Shown here: positions 1 through 9,882 of the stretch, in pieces
Position numbering within the stretch: position 1 is the stretch's first letter
Layout: each line of letters opens with the position of its first letter
Origin: Cricetomys ansorgei
Lineage: Eukaryota; Chordata; Mammalia; Rodentia; Nesomyidae
Reading direction: 5' to 3'
DNA length: 64,000 nt
NCBI GenBank assembly: GCA_026225945.1
Contig: JAMJFZ010000811.1
Location: forward strand, 310,001 to 374,000
The notes under the pieces: generated by a model
What the model was told of the DNA's origin: nothing
The model's input: the letters and a program-made list of their open reading frames with translations, nothing else
Database searches by the model: none
Program-made: the position numbers and the translations under genes

Positions 1-185
1 CTGGAGAGATGGCCTAGCAGTTCAGAACACTTGCTGCTCCTTCAGAGCACTGGAGTTTGGTTCTCAGCACTCACAGCAGGTGGATCACAACTGTCTGTAA
101 CTCTAGCTCTAGGGGATTCGACAGCCTCTTCTGGCTTCTAAAGCTAAGCTTATGCATGGCACACACACAAACACAAATAATCTTT
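1..185 (+). repeat. B2/B3-type SINE
   Basis: Starts CTGGAGAGATGGC, followed by the CACTTGCTGCTC and CTCTTCTGGCTTC landmarks of the tRNA-derived rodent B2/B3 group, then an A/T-rich tail. It may be truncated by the window edge. Confidence 0.85.
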
Positions 186-2556
186 TTTTCTTAAAGCAGT
201 GATGTCCAATGCCAACAAAACTGTTTCCTTCTCTTGTGTAGAGCCCAGAGACCATACCAGAATGTATGTGCCTCTCACTGAGTGTGCCAAGACCTCTGGC
301 TTCTCCAGAGGCTTGGGAAACCAGCAGACTGAAAGCTCTTAGGCAAGTTGTTTTTATTAATGCCCCGGCTCTTCTTCATCCTTGTACAGGTCCACTCAGA
401 GTCTCAATGCCCCTCTAGGGCCAGTAGTTCTATATGCCATTTCTCAGCACTGCCATAGAATCAGCAGGGTGGACAGGTCAGTGACTCCATCAGGCATTTT
501 GGCCAACTTCAAGATGAAATGTATTAGCCAGTTAGGTTAATTGTTCCCATACTTTTTAGTCCTCCAAATCTACACAGATATACATGTCTGTCTCTCTTAG
601 GAGGGAGAGGGAGAGAGAGAAAGAGTAGTTGACATGTTTTATTAAAAAGAATAAATTCGATGCATTTATAAAAATAAGAAAAAAAGTATAATGGGATGGC
701 AAAGAGCTAGTCTTGTGATTTCTAACTGATTTACATATTTTGTGTATAAATATTTTTTCATCAAAAGTTCCAAATCAGGGTTGGGTCCCACACACCACAC
801 AAAATATATTAGAGACATTTATATGGATAGCAGGAAGGGAGACAGAGGGCTGAAATTTTCCAGGCACCCAGTGATTGATGGGGGCTGAGGCTCCCCCTGA
901 CGCTTTATTGAGTTTCCGATGATTATCTCTCGCTGAGACATTTTTTACAGATGACGGTCGAGCTGTCACAATGGACCATGGGGGAAAAAAAACCAACAAT
1001 AATAACACTTTAATCTTTTTACTGCACTGCTCCCTAGTATCTCAGATTCATCTTCCCTGACGCACGCAGTTCATTATTCTGCCCCTCCCTGGTTGGGAAA
1101 TAAAGGAAAATAAATATATATGTAGACACGCTTACCCACATGCATACACACAACACAGAGTATATAAAAAAGACCACCTCAGAACCAGAGAGGGGCAGAA
1201 TTTATTGTTCTTTTTGCAAGTGTTGAGGTTTATTAGTAGAGATGCTTGGTTGACTTGGAATTGGCTATTAATTACAGCGTTTTGTATTTGTTTTTTATTG
1301 CGAGTTTTTAACATCTTGAAGAAAAGGCAGAGGAGAGGCAAGCAGGTGCAGAGACGGGGATCACTGAGGGACCAAATTGGACCAGCCAGGTTGCATAGCT
1401 GCTGAGAAGCAGGCTTCTTGCTCTTGCTACCAGCTTGTCCCCGAAGATCCCTGGAGAGGTTTGGTTAGGATGAGGAGGGTAAGCATGGGGTCATTATAGA
1501 GCAAAGGGGTCCAGAGACCTGAGCACTACACTGCTCTAAGAGTTAGGAAAGGTGAGAAGTAGAAGAAACTGAAGCAGTGTTTGGGTTTCAATATGTGTCA
1601 GTAACAGACTCTTAGGAGTCTGCCCCTTTATACTTTTGATAATGGCAAGGTGGGACTTGAGTCTGAAAAGCCTCGTCTCCTTGGGAGGAGTTCTGGGCCA
1701 AAGAGGACACCTCACAGAGTCAAAAGACAGTCTTAGGTTCCTTGCCATCCTACCTGCTCTCCCCCTTCCTTTTCATGGGTTTGGAAGAGATGAGCCATGC
1801 TTCCTGTCAGAAGACTGCTGGACCAGTTTTCCCTTTAATCTGTCACAGCTTTTCTGAGCCTATATGTTTTAGCTCCCTTGTTACACTTGGGTGGGGGTTG
1901 ATAATATCCAAACTTCAAGAACCTAGTTTCTGCTTGGGAAGACAAGCTTAACACCTCACTAAAGAAGTATTTATTGAGCGCATGCCTGCTACATTCAAGA
2001 ATATATGCTTGAAACAGCCATGCAAGAGAAAATGTCAACTAATTTGGTGTGTACAATACTGCAGTGAATAGAGAGAGGGAGATAATGATGACCTCAGGCT
2101 GCTGGAGTCCACTGTAAGTAAATAAGAGTCCAGAAGGAGGTCATCATCACATAGGAAAGAAGAGAAGCATCCAAGCTGGACAGACAGTCATTGGCTGACG
2201 GTGCCACTTTAAGCTATCAGCGTGAACTGAGTATCCGTTTTTTTCATTTATTAATTGGCAGCCTAGTACATTCTTGTGAGGAAAATAGTTGATCAATTGC
2301 CTGGCCTGATCTCTCACACAAAGTAAGAGTTCAATAAAGAGAAGCCATTATTTTCTTACCACAGTACTGGAGTGACGTACCTATGACCCTCCCCTGAATA
2401 TGAAATGAGCTTCTGCCATTTTCCAGTATTAGTGTTAGAGAGGGTTCCAGCCAGGCAGGATGGCATCAGAAGAAGAAAGAACATAATGTAAACATCATTT
2501 GTTGACTCATTCCTGAATACCGGATAATACGTCCAACTTCTTAGTAACACTTTTCT

Positions 2557-2657
2557 TTGTTTTTGAGATAGGAACCAGACTGGCCTTGAACTCATTATGT
2601 AGCCTTGGCTGGCCTTGAACTCAGAAACCTCCTGCCTCTCAAAAGTGCTGAAATTAT
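2557..2657 (-). repeat. B1 SINE (diverged)
   Basis: Reverse-strand B1 landmarks are seen: TTTTTGAGATAGG, GGCCTTGAACTCA twice, and CCTGCCTCTCAAAAGTGCTG. Confidence 0.8.
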
Positions 2658-2719
2658 AAAACAACTTATTGAATTTAATTCACAAATGGTAAAGTTCCTC
2701 ATGTAAAATATATCTTACT

Positions 2720-3110
2720 GGTTTCTGCTATACTCACAAGAGTTCATTCAACCATTACCCCAGTCCATTTTTTCATCACATCATAGAAAAGCCTCATATA
2801 CGTTATCAGTTATTCTCCATTTGCCCTTAAGTCCCTGGCAACTGATAATCTACCTTTTTTCTATCGATTGCCTAAAGTAGACATTCTGTGTACATGGAAC
2901 CATATGTTATATGGTCATTTTACCGACTTCTTTTACTTAGCATTATGTTTCATACATATTGTAGCAAATATCATGGTTTCATTCCTTTTTATAGCTGAAT
3001 AATAATTCTGATGTATACTGTCTGCTTATCAGTTGATGGGTATTAGGTTGTTTCTTCCTTTGACTTTTTTAATGTGCCACTATGAATATCTGTATACTTT
3101 TAAATCTTTA
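2720..3110 (-). repeat. L1M-type LINE 3' fragment
   Basis: The antisense of the ancient L1 3' region is readable: TCCCTGGCAACTGATAATCTAC, CTTACTTAGCATTATG-like, then ATAGCTGAATAATA and TTGATGGGTATTAGGTTGTTTC. Divergence is high, as expected for a pre-rodent insertion. Confidence 0.65.
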
Positions 3111-3115
3111 TTTGT

Positions 3116-3212
3116 TTGAGATAGCCCTGGCTGACCTGAAACTTCCTTATGTGGATCATACTGGCCTTGAACTCAGATATGGGCTCCTGACTGCTATGTA
3201 CCACCTGGGGTA
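3116..3212 (-). repeat. B1 SINE (old fragment)
   Basis: TGAGATAGCCCTGGCTGACC and GGCCTTGAACTCAG are reverse-strand B1 segments, strongly diverged. Confidence 0.65.
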
Positions 3213-3974
3213 AAGAGTGACACCCCCTATCTATGTCGTATTTTATTTAAAGAAGATATAATTATTTGTATTATAAAATTTTAGACTTACAATTAATTGT
3301 AAGCATTATTTCAGTACCATAAGCACTAACTATTCAGTATTCCTATTGTTTTCCATACCCATTTTACACAGGACTTAGAATACTCAGAGCTAAGATGCAG
3401 ACTGTATGAATCTTCTCCTTAAATATTTCTCAACATGGGAAGTGGAGCTGTTTGTTTGTGGTGCTGGGAAGTGGCCAGAGCTACATGAAGGCCATCAGGG
3501 ATCCTTTTTGACCACTGCTGACTCCCTGGCCCTGGCTGTGGACTTCTTAGTCATAGACTTCCTAACACTGACAGGCAGAGGTAGAGGCAGAAGTGAGCAG
3601 AGTAGTGGCTGTCACTCCTCCTGTGGCTAGAGGGGTGTGGGACCTCCTGCAGGGACAGGAAAGGCTTCTGGGAGAGGAGTCTGCCACTCCCTGTGCTGGA
3701 GACAGGTAGGAAGATGTCTTTGTTGAGAAGATGGTTCACTGGCTAAGCCAGCCTTGAATACTGGGCCTCAGAAGACCACCTTGGTAGCCAGTGGTGAGAC
3801 AGGCTTGGATGCCTCCCTTGGATGAGTTAGCTTATTCTCTGGCCGGAGGCTGGGGGACAAGGAAGCATGTTGTTGTTCTTCTCCACCCCCTGTCTACCTC
3901 CATCCATCTTTTTGTAGCTTGAGAAGAGTGTGGGGTCTCAGGATTGGGCCCTTTCAGCAGTTAGCCATGGGGCT

Positions 3975-4318
3975 GCGTGTCTTAGTTACTTTCATTACTG
4001 CGAAGAGACACCATGAACAAGGCAATATATATATTTACTTGGGGGCTTGCTTAGTTTCAGAGGCTGATGCCATGGCAAGAAGCATGACAGCAGACAGGCA
4101 GGCGTGGCACTGGAGCAGCAGCTGAGAAAGTACATTTTAGCCACAAGTTGGAGGCAGAGATAGAGACTGGGCCCGATGTGGGTTTTTGAAACCTCAAAAC
4201 CCACCCCCAGTGACATACATTCTCCATAAAGGCCACACCTCCTAATCCTTCCGAAAACTGCTCTACAGTTAGGACCTAGCATTCAAATATGAGCCTGTGG
4301 GGCCCAGACTGCTAACAC
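3975..4318 (+). repeat. Unnamed rodent interspersed repeat, copy 1
   Basis: Shares the landmarks CTTAGTTACTTTCATTACTG, ACACCATGAACAAGGCAA, GGAGCAGCAGCTGAG and GGCCACACCTCCTAAT with other copies in this window (near 14.3, 23.0, 41.7 and 52.3 kb). I know this as a very common rodent repeat but cannot give its class with certainty. Confidence 0.65.
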
Positions 4319-4394
4319 TGGGCAGTGTAGAGAAAGCTTTGTTCCAATCACAGAATGGGCCCTGCTGGACTGGGAGCTTCTTGCTCTCCTACTA

Positions 4395-4480
4395 AATGTC
4401 ACCCTTCTGAACATCAGGGTTCCCCTGTGAAATGGGAGCATAAACTTACACCTCACAGGGCAATTCTGAAATGAAAATCT
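4395..4480 (+). repeat. MIR fragment
   Basis: CCCTGTGAAATGGGAGCATA followed by CACAGGGCAATTCTGAAATGA resembles the MIR core and 3' part (consensus GTAAAATGGG ... GGGTTGTTGTGAGGAT). Confidence 0.6.
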
Positions 4481-4699
4481 TTGCCAACTCTAGAGACACC
4501 AGCACTGCAGGACTCTGCTGAGTGATAGATGCTACACAGAGCAAGTGGTTGTTACCTCACACCTATACAGTCCCGCTCCTCTGCCTTTCTGAGAGGAAAC
4601 ATGTACGTAAAATCCTCCAGGGGCAGCCCTTTCTTTGAACAGACGTTAGAAGTTCATGACTAAGTGAAAAGGATAATAGTTGACACTGAGACGTGGTGT

Positions 4700-4870
4700 G
4701 TACCAGACGCTGTATCACCACACCCTGTTCTCACAGTGACATCTGAGGAGCAGCCCTCTAAGAGGTTCCTATTCTTTCTTCCCATTCACAGACGGAGGAG
4801 TTTAGAACAGAGAGGTCAAGCAAACTGTGTGAGACTGCACAGTAAATTCAGGATATAATCACAAGTGGTC
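4700..4870 (-). repeat. MIR fragment
   Basis: CCCATTCACAGACGGAGGAG then AGAGAGGTCAAGCAAACTGTG resembles the antisense MIR segment around ACAGATGAGGAAACTGAGG. Confidence 0.55.
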
Positions 4871-4994
4871 TGGCATCAGAGCTTGCTCAATTGCCAGCCA
4901 TTCTCTGCTGCTTTCACTAAATATTTGTCTGCAAATGTTATTGTTACTGTTATTGTTATTCTGCAAACAAATATTTAGACCTTCTTTGTGTGCG

Positions 4995-5305
4995 ATGTTA
5001 AATATATCTATCCAAAATGCTTGGAACCAGAAGGATTTCAGATTTAGGAATTTGTTTGGAATTTGGAATATTCAGTTGTAGATATTATTATTGGTTGAAC
5101 ACCCTAATCCAAAAATGAAGACTCCAAATGCTCCAAAATCAGAAACTTTTTTTTGAGACAAGGTCTTTGTGTAGGTCAGGATAGCTTCGAATTTGTAAGC
5201 CTCCTCCCTGTGCTTCCCATGTGTCACTAGCCCAACAGAAAGTTTTGGATTTCAGAGTATTTTAGATTTTTGGTTTTCAGACAAGAGGCACTCAGTTTAT
5301 ATCTA
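4995..5305. mobile_element. Ancient DNA-transposon relic with inverted halves, split by a B1
   Basis: The left part has ATCCAAAATGCTTGGAACCA, TTGGTTGAACACCCTAATCC and CCAAATGCTCCAAAATCAGA. The right part, after a B1 fragment, has TTTTGGATTTCAGAGTATTT. These are the repeated inverted 'aaatccaaaatgctcc' motifs of an old mammalian MER/Tigger-class element. The family name is uncertain. Confidence 0.5.
5149..5228 (-). repeat. B1 SINE fragment inside the transposon relic
   Basis: TTTTTTTTGAGACAAGG and GTAAGCCTCCTCCCTGTGCT are reverse-strand B1 segments. The fragment separates the two halves of the older element around it. Confidence 0.65.
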
Positions 5306-5829
5306 TGTGCACTTGTCCAACACTTATGACCAGGCTGTGCTCTGCTCTGGGCTGTAGCCCAGAGTATATCCATGAAGAAAGTAGTGACGCTGCGTGTCCC
5401 CTGGCTAGCAGGGAGCACAGCCACAAAAGCTGGTGGTCACCTCAAGTCACTGGAAGAGGGAGGAGACAGATGTGGAGGAGCTCTCAGGAGCAATCTCTAC
5501 CTCAACCCAGGGAGGGCCACTGGAGAAGTGACTCCTTGTTAGAGGCCTGGAAAGGAAATAGCCAGCCAATCGACAATTAAGAGATGGGTTCCAGCTGGTA
5601 GAATAGTGTTTTCAGAAGCTCTTGGATAAGAAAGAGCCTTGGGAAGGCAGTAGTGAGGGGTGAGACTTCAGGTAAGCAGGACACTTCCTGAACAGTGCTT
5701 ATCAGCTGGGCTGTGGTACTGGTCCTCCGTGTCCCTTGAAGTCCTCCGCTTTTTGTGGTAAGCACCCTGTGTGCATAGCCTTGTCATTACACTTGTGAAA
5801 AGGCATTATTGGTTTGATTCTTGAATCCA

Positions 5830-5940
5830 ACAGTTAATTCTTAAAGTCTGAAATTGTCCTATTCATTCATTGTTGCATCTCCAGAAGCTACCACCGTGTA
5901 CTGGTGCTCATTACACTTGTTTGTTGAATGAATGATGGGT
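5830..5940 (+). repeat. L2-like 3' end
   Basis: ATTGTTGCATCTCCAGAAGC and CTTGTTTGTTGAATGAATGA match the L2 3' terminal pattern (stated use, then TTGTTGAATGAATGA). Confidence 0.5.
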
Positions 5941-6341
5941 TTTCTTTGTAAAATTGATAACACCCTTCTTGTTTTCCTGAGCCAACTATCACTTTTCTTC
6001 AGGCTTATCATTATATCCAGCAGTTAGTGTCCTGTGTGGCAGTGCAGAGATGCCCTTAGGGCCTTTTGAGGTGCTGTGCTTGGAATCCTTTTTCAGCCTT
6101 TCATTGTTCTGTTCTTTTCCCTCCCTGCCTGGCCAGAGCTTGATTGTGATCAATCTGCTTGACTCTGAAGTGTCCTCCCCAGCCTTATTTCCTTCTCCCA
6201 ATTTACAGTGTGCTAGAAACAAGATCCCCAGAATGATGGGATAACTAAGTGAGTAACTAGGGTGGTTTGTGACTAAGGGTTGGTCACTCCGATTAAGCTC
6301 TTCAAGAATTCATACAGGAAAAGTGTGGACACCATTATACA

Positions 6342-6680
6342 CCCAGAGGCTATGCTAATGTAGATAGTCCTTCAAATGTGCCCAGAGGCTAGGTTAATCT
6401 AGATCAGTGGTTCTCAATCTTCCTAAAACTGTGACTACTTAATACAGTTCTTCATGTTGTAGTGACCCCCAACCATAAAATTATTTTCATTGCTACTTTA
6501 TAACTGTAATTTTGCTACTGAGCGATGTCTGTTCCTAAGACCATTGGAAATAGGTGTTTTCCAATAGACGAGACCCACAGGTTGAGAACCACTAATCTAG
6601 ATAATCTCTCAAGTGTGCCCAGAGGCGGGGCTAATCTAAACAACCCCTCTCAGAGGTTCCCAGAGGCTGATCTAACCTTA
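6342..6680. repeat. Short tandem duplication, about 39-bp period, interrupted
   Basis: Units start with CCCAGAGGC at 6342, 6381, 6618 and 6659. Removing the hAT-like insert and one copy of its target duplication makes the second unit 39 bp, equal to the first. The third is 41 bp and the fourth partial. Confidence 0.75.
6405..6594 (-). mobile_element. hAT-like nonautonomous DNA element with 8-bp target duplication
   Basis: 190 bp with ends CAGTGGTTCTCAA and TTGAGAACCACTA (one mismatch at the terminal base). It is flanked on both sides by the perfect 8-bp duplication ATCTAGAT, fitting the NTCTAGAN target preference of hAT Charlie-type elements. It matches the rodent family I know as URR1; that name is from memory. 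Strand is given relative to the copy at 26450. Confidence 0.85.
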
Positions 6681-7875
6681 GCTGCTCAGAAACTTTCTTA
6701 CTTCCTGTTCTTAATGTCCCAAAGTCACATTACACCACAGGGGTGGGAATGAGGGGTCAGCAGTGTGGTCTGGTCTCCACCTCTGAACTCCATCATCTTC
6801 ATTTTGGCCAAAGGTTTGAAGGACTTCCACCCTTCAAGCCAGCTTGTTAGAGTAATGGCTGCATATCTCAGACTGTCATACGGTAAGGCCAGGTTCCACC
6901 ACCGAATGTCTTACGTCATTGCCTCAGTGAGAAGAGAATGCAAGGAACTAAGGATGGTACCATAACATCTGGGCTCTGCTTCTTTCCCTGTGCTGGATTC
7001 TTTTCATTGGCACAATGAGGGAAGAGCCTGGTTCTGGTTCTGATTCTCACCACTGATGAGTCTGCTAGACTCAAGCAGTCCTTCCACCTCAGCCTCCAAG
7101 CTTCTCGTACAACCACTTAACTAGCCAAGTGAGCTGAGCTTCCATATTCTCTTCTAAAACGTGGGACTGGATTATGACTGCTAGATAGCCTTTTTGGCTT
7201 TCAGAACTCTGTTTAGATAGTGTCTTCAGTATTACAGGAGGGAGCATGTATTTAGTTTATTCTGAAAGCACTCAGAAAGAATGGTTTAGGGATTGCCTGG
7301 TGCTTCTGACTATCTAGGCAAGGTCACATCTTGTCTTGTACATTCTTTTGTCTCTCAGAGGCAAGAGGAGCCTGCCCTTTATGGGGTTAATGCCAGGGGT
7401 AAGAGAGAAGTGACACAAGGAGGCAGGACCTCATCTTAGATTCTGCCCCCAACAAACTGAGCTCTGGAGACAGCATTAGAGAAAATGGTTACCAGGCAGT
7501 TTCCACATGAGGGAAACAGAAACCTCATCACCCAAGCAAGCTAGAAACTGCTCTGTGGGGCCTTGCCTCCCAGGGGATCCCCCAGAGGGGTGGAACCTTC
7601 TAGTTTATTAGCCTGTCTAGAAGTTCAGGGTAACAGCATAAGCCAGGACCAGTCTGATAAGCAGATATGTGTATGACCACCACCCAGAGGTCTTTAAAAG
7701 TGGTAACAATTTCAGGTTTTATTTTAATCAAATGGGAGAGAGAAAAGAAAGGGAACATGAATAGCAGGACTAGAGTAAACCTGGAGGAAATTGGGTTTTG
7801 TTTGCATGAAATGTCCATCCGTACCTTTCAGAAAATGTTTATAGATATTTATTAAGGGTAAAAAAAAAAATCAGA

Positions 7876-7992
7876 TTGCAGGAACTGGGATTGAGCTTAC
7901 TGGTAGAGCTTTGTCTGTCATGCATAAGATGTGTTCAACACCAGGTTCAACTCTCAGCACCACCAAAAAAAAGTCAAAAAAAAAAAAAAACA
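7876..7992 (+). repeat. ID-type SINE with A-tail
   Basis: GGGATTGAGCTTACTGGTAGAGC and AGGTTCAACTCTCAGCACCACC followed by an A-rich tail is a tRNA-Ala-derived ID/B4-left element. It is not a functional tRNA, because the arms are degenerate. Confidence 0.75.
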
Positions 7993-8359
7993 AATTTCAG
8001 ACACAATAATTCAGACATCATAGGGAATGGACACACAAGCACAATATACATTCCCTGAAGAGCTAGACTAAAATGTTAAATGTACCTTCTCAAGTTGCTG
8101 AGATATTAGTTCCTTTTTTCCTTTGTGCTCTTGTGTAGTTTCAGTTTTGCTTGATTTTATAAATCAAATTTTAAGCTTTACATTATTTACTCAATTATAA
8201 ACAGTAGAGGTGTGTATCTGCTTCTTCTGTCAGGTTAGTTCAAAGACCATACAGATTCATTTCATGTCCCTAAAATGAATCCTATATGTCAGTCAACATT
8301 TATACAAACCAGACTGTTTCACCTCCTCTTGTCAAGCCCAAATGACCATGCACACAGTT

Positions 8360-8470
8360 TAATGTTTAAAGTATGTAAATTAAAATGTTGAAGAACCAGG
8401 AACTCAAGCAGGACCACTATGAGTTTGAGACCAGCTTGAGGTACATAAAGAAACTTTACCTCAAAAACAT
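8360..8470 (+). repeat. B1 fragment preceding the GAAA tract
   Basis: AACTCAAGCAGGACCACTATGAG, GAGTTTGAGACCAGCTTGAGG and CATAAAGAAACTTTACCTCAA are diverged sense B1 pieces. Their A-tail appears to have seeded the following purine tract. Confidence 0.6.
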
Positions 8471-8556
8471 AAAGAAAGAAAGGAAGGAAGGAAGAAAAGA
8501 AGGAAAGGAGGGAGAAAGAAAGAAGAAAGAGGAAAAGAAAAGAAGAAAGGAAAAAA

Positions 8557-8617
<61 letters not shown>

Positions 8618-8628
8618 GAAAGAAAGAA
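8471..8628 (+). repeat. 158-nt pure purine tract with (GAAA)n core
   Basis: Every base is A or G over this interval. Mixed GGAA/GAAAA units lead into an uninterrupted AAAG run from about 8560 to 8618. Confidence 0.95.
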
Positions 8629-8644
8629 CAGAAAGAAAGCAGAT

Positions 8645-8762
8645 GAAGCTGAACATAGTGGCTCACACCTGAAATCCCAGCACTTGGGAAGTAGAGGCAG
8701 GAGTATCACTGCAAGTTAAAGACCAGTCTGGGTGACATAGTGACACTGTATTTAAAGTCCAA
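8645..8762 (+). repeat. B1 SINE
   Basis: GTGGCTCACACCTGAAATCC, CAGCACTTGGGAAGTAGAGG and GACCAGTCTGGGTGACATAG are in B1 order on the sense strand. Confidence 0.85.
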
Positions 8763-8765
8763 ATA

Positions 8766-8880
8766 GAGCCAAGCATAGTGGCACAGGCCTTTAATGCCAG
8801 CACTTGGGAGGCAGAGGCGGTTAGATTTCTGAGGCCAGCCTGGTCTACATAAGACCCTGTCTCAGGGGAGGAAAAAAAGG
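8766..8880 (+). repeat. B1 SINE
   Basis: GCCAAGCATAGTGGCACAGG, CAGCACTTGGGAGGCAGAGG and GGCCAGCCTGGTCTACATAA are sense B1 landmarks ending in an A-rich tail. Confidence 0.88.
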
Positions 8881-8968
8881 CCAAAGAGAGACTTTAGTCC
8901 CAGCACTGAGAGTTAGAGGTAGGCAGGCAGTGAGACCCTGTCAACACCAAAAAAAAAAAAAAAAAAGA
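8881..8968 (+). repeat. B1 fragment with poly-A
   Basis: TTAGTCCCAGCACTGAGAG and GTGAGACCCTGTCAACACC, then an A run ending at 8967. It lies about 80 bp upstream of exon A. Confidence 0.75.
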
Positions 8969-9048
8969 CTGAAGATGAGAGTAGGAAAAAAGCAATGAGC
9001 GTGCACAGACTGATCTGTTGCTAATGGAGGGTTTTCTTGCTTCCTCAG

Positions 9049-9177
9049 TCCTAGTCACTCGAGAGGATGACTTCAACAACCGGCTAAACAACCGTGCTAG
9101 CTTCAAGGGCTGCACAGCCCTGCACTATGCTGTCCTGGCAGATGACTATGGCATTGTCAAGGGGCTGCTGGATGCAG
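9049..9177 (+). CDS. Clpb: Clpb internal exon A (ankyrin repeat)
   Basis: This exon encodes about residues 246-289 (human 707-residue isoform numbering) of the mitochondrial intermembrane-space disaggregase CLPB. The spliced peptide begins VLVTREDDF and contains [16 protein letters not shown], a typical ankyrin helix-turn-helix. The first two bases complete a Val codon and the last G begins a Gly codon, so the exon is phase 1-1 and 129 nt long. The acceptor is a pyrimidine-rich tract ending in TTCCTCAG and the donor is GTGAGT. In human CLPB the exon just before this point (residues 216-245) is alternatively included, so this exon lies directly after that choice. Human disease positions T268 and Y272 fall here, and both residues are unchanged. 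The helix reads VKGLLDAG, where I recall VKELLDGG in human. Identification is secure. Confidence 0.96.
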
Positions 9178-9389
9178 GTGAGTGCAGGGGAGAGGAGTGG
9201 GTTGTGGTTGGGAGGGGAGAGAGCACGCCATGCTTCTAGCACCCTGTTACTCTCCTTGAACTAAGAGTAGTCTTGTTTCCCAAGAATAACAGCGTGAATG
9301 TGTGATTTGCCCTCTGGTGGTTGGTGTGTGTGCTTGAAAGAGAGGGATTGGGGGGCGTCGTCCATAACTGTGAGGTTTTGTAAAACTTT

Positions 9390-9562
9390 TTTTAGTCATG
9401 TAGAGTAGGTATGTACACCTGAGTGCAGGTGTCCTCAGAGGTGAGAGGCATTGACTTCCTGGATCTGGAGTTACAGAAGCATCATGGGAACTAGGAACTG
9501 AACTTGGGTCCTCTGGAAGAGCACAGTGCCCTTTATTGCTGAGCTGTTTCTTCAGCCCCAAT
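9390..9562 (-). repeat. B3-type SINE
   Basis: Antisense landmarks are present: GATCTGGAGTTACAGA, GAACTTGGGTCCTCTGGAAG, and TGCTGAGCTGTTTCTTCAGC. Confidence 0.82.
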
Positions 9563-9767
9563 GTGAGAGTGCTCTTGATTGATGCCTCTTCTGAAAAGTG
9601 TCCTCTCTTTCTCCTGTGATGTCCCCAGCAGGACCAGGGGAGCAAGGGAAGATGTGTCAAGTCCTGCTAATCCATGTCACAAAGTTGTTCTGGCTCTCAG
9701 TCCCACTGCAGTCTTACTTGGGCCTTTTACTCTGAGGGATGTCCTCTTCACGCCCATAGTTGTACAC

Positions 9768-9882
9768 AGGTAGCTGGGACAGGAGGGTTTTAAGTTTGAG
9801 AGGGGCCTGGGCTTTGTAGTGAATTCCAGGCCAACTTGAACTACATAATTGAGATCCTATCTCCGAAAATAGCAACAGTAGC
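9768..9882 (+). repeat. B1 SINE (diverged)
   Basis: AGCTGGGACAGGAGGGTTTT, AATTCCAGGCCAACTTGAAC and GAGATCCTATCTCCGAAAA are diverged sense B1 pieces. Confidence 0.65.

Larger units (their letters stand above)
1..9048 (+). other. Clpb: Clpb intron upstream of exon A (partial)
   Basis: No coding sequence supported by family similarity was found. The stretch holds a B2/B3-type SINE at the window edge, B1 copies, an L1M fragment, one copy of an unnamed rodent repeat, a DNA-transposon relic, a hAT-like element within a short tandem repeat, an ID element, and a dense cluster of sense-oriented B1 copies with a GAAA microsatellite just before exon A. The human alternatively included exon (30 residues) would be expected in this intron or farther upstream, but I could not recognise it. 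Confidence 0.8.

Noticed and set aside
8319..8709. Ser/Phe/Leu-rich or Lys/Glu-rich open frames resembling membrane or charged proteins
   Set aside because: They are translations of the purine tract in different frames; no coding support.
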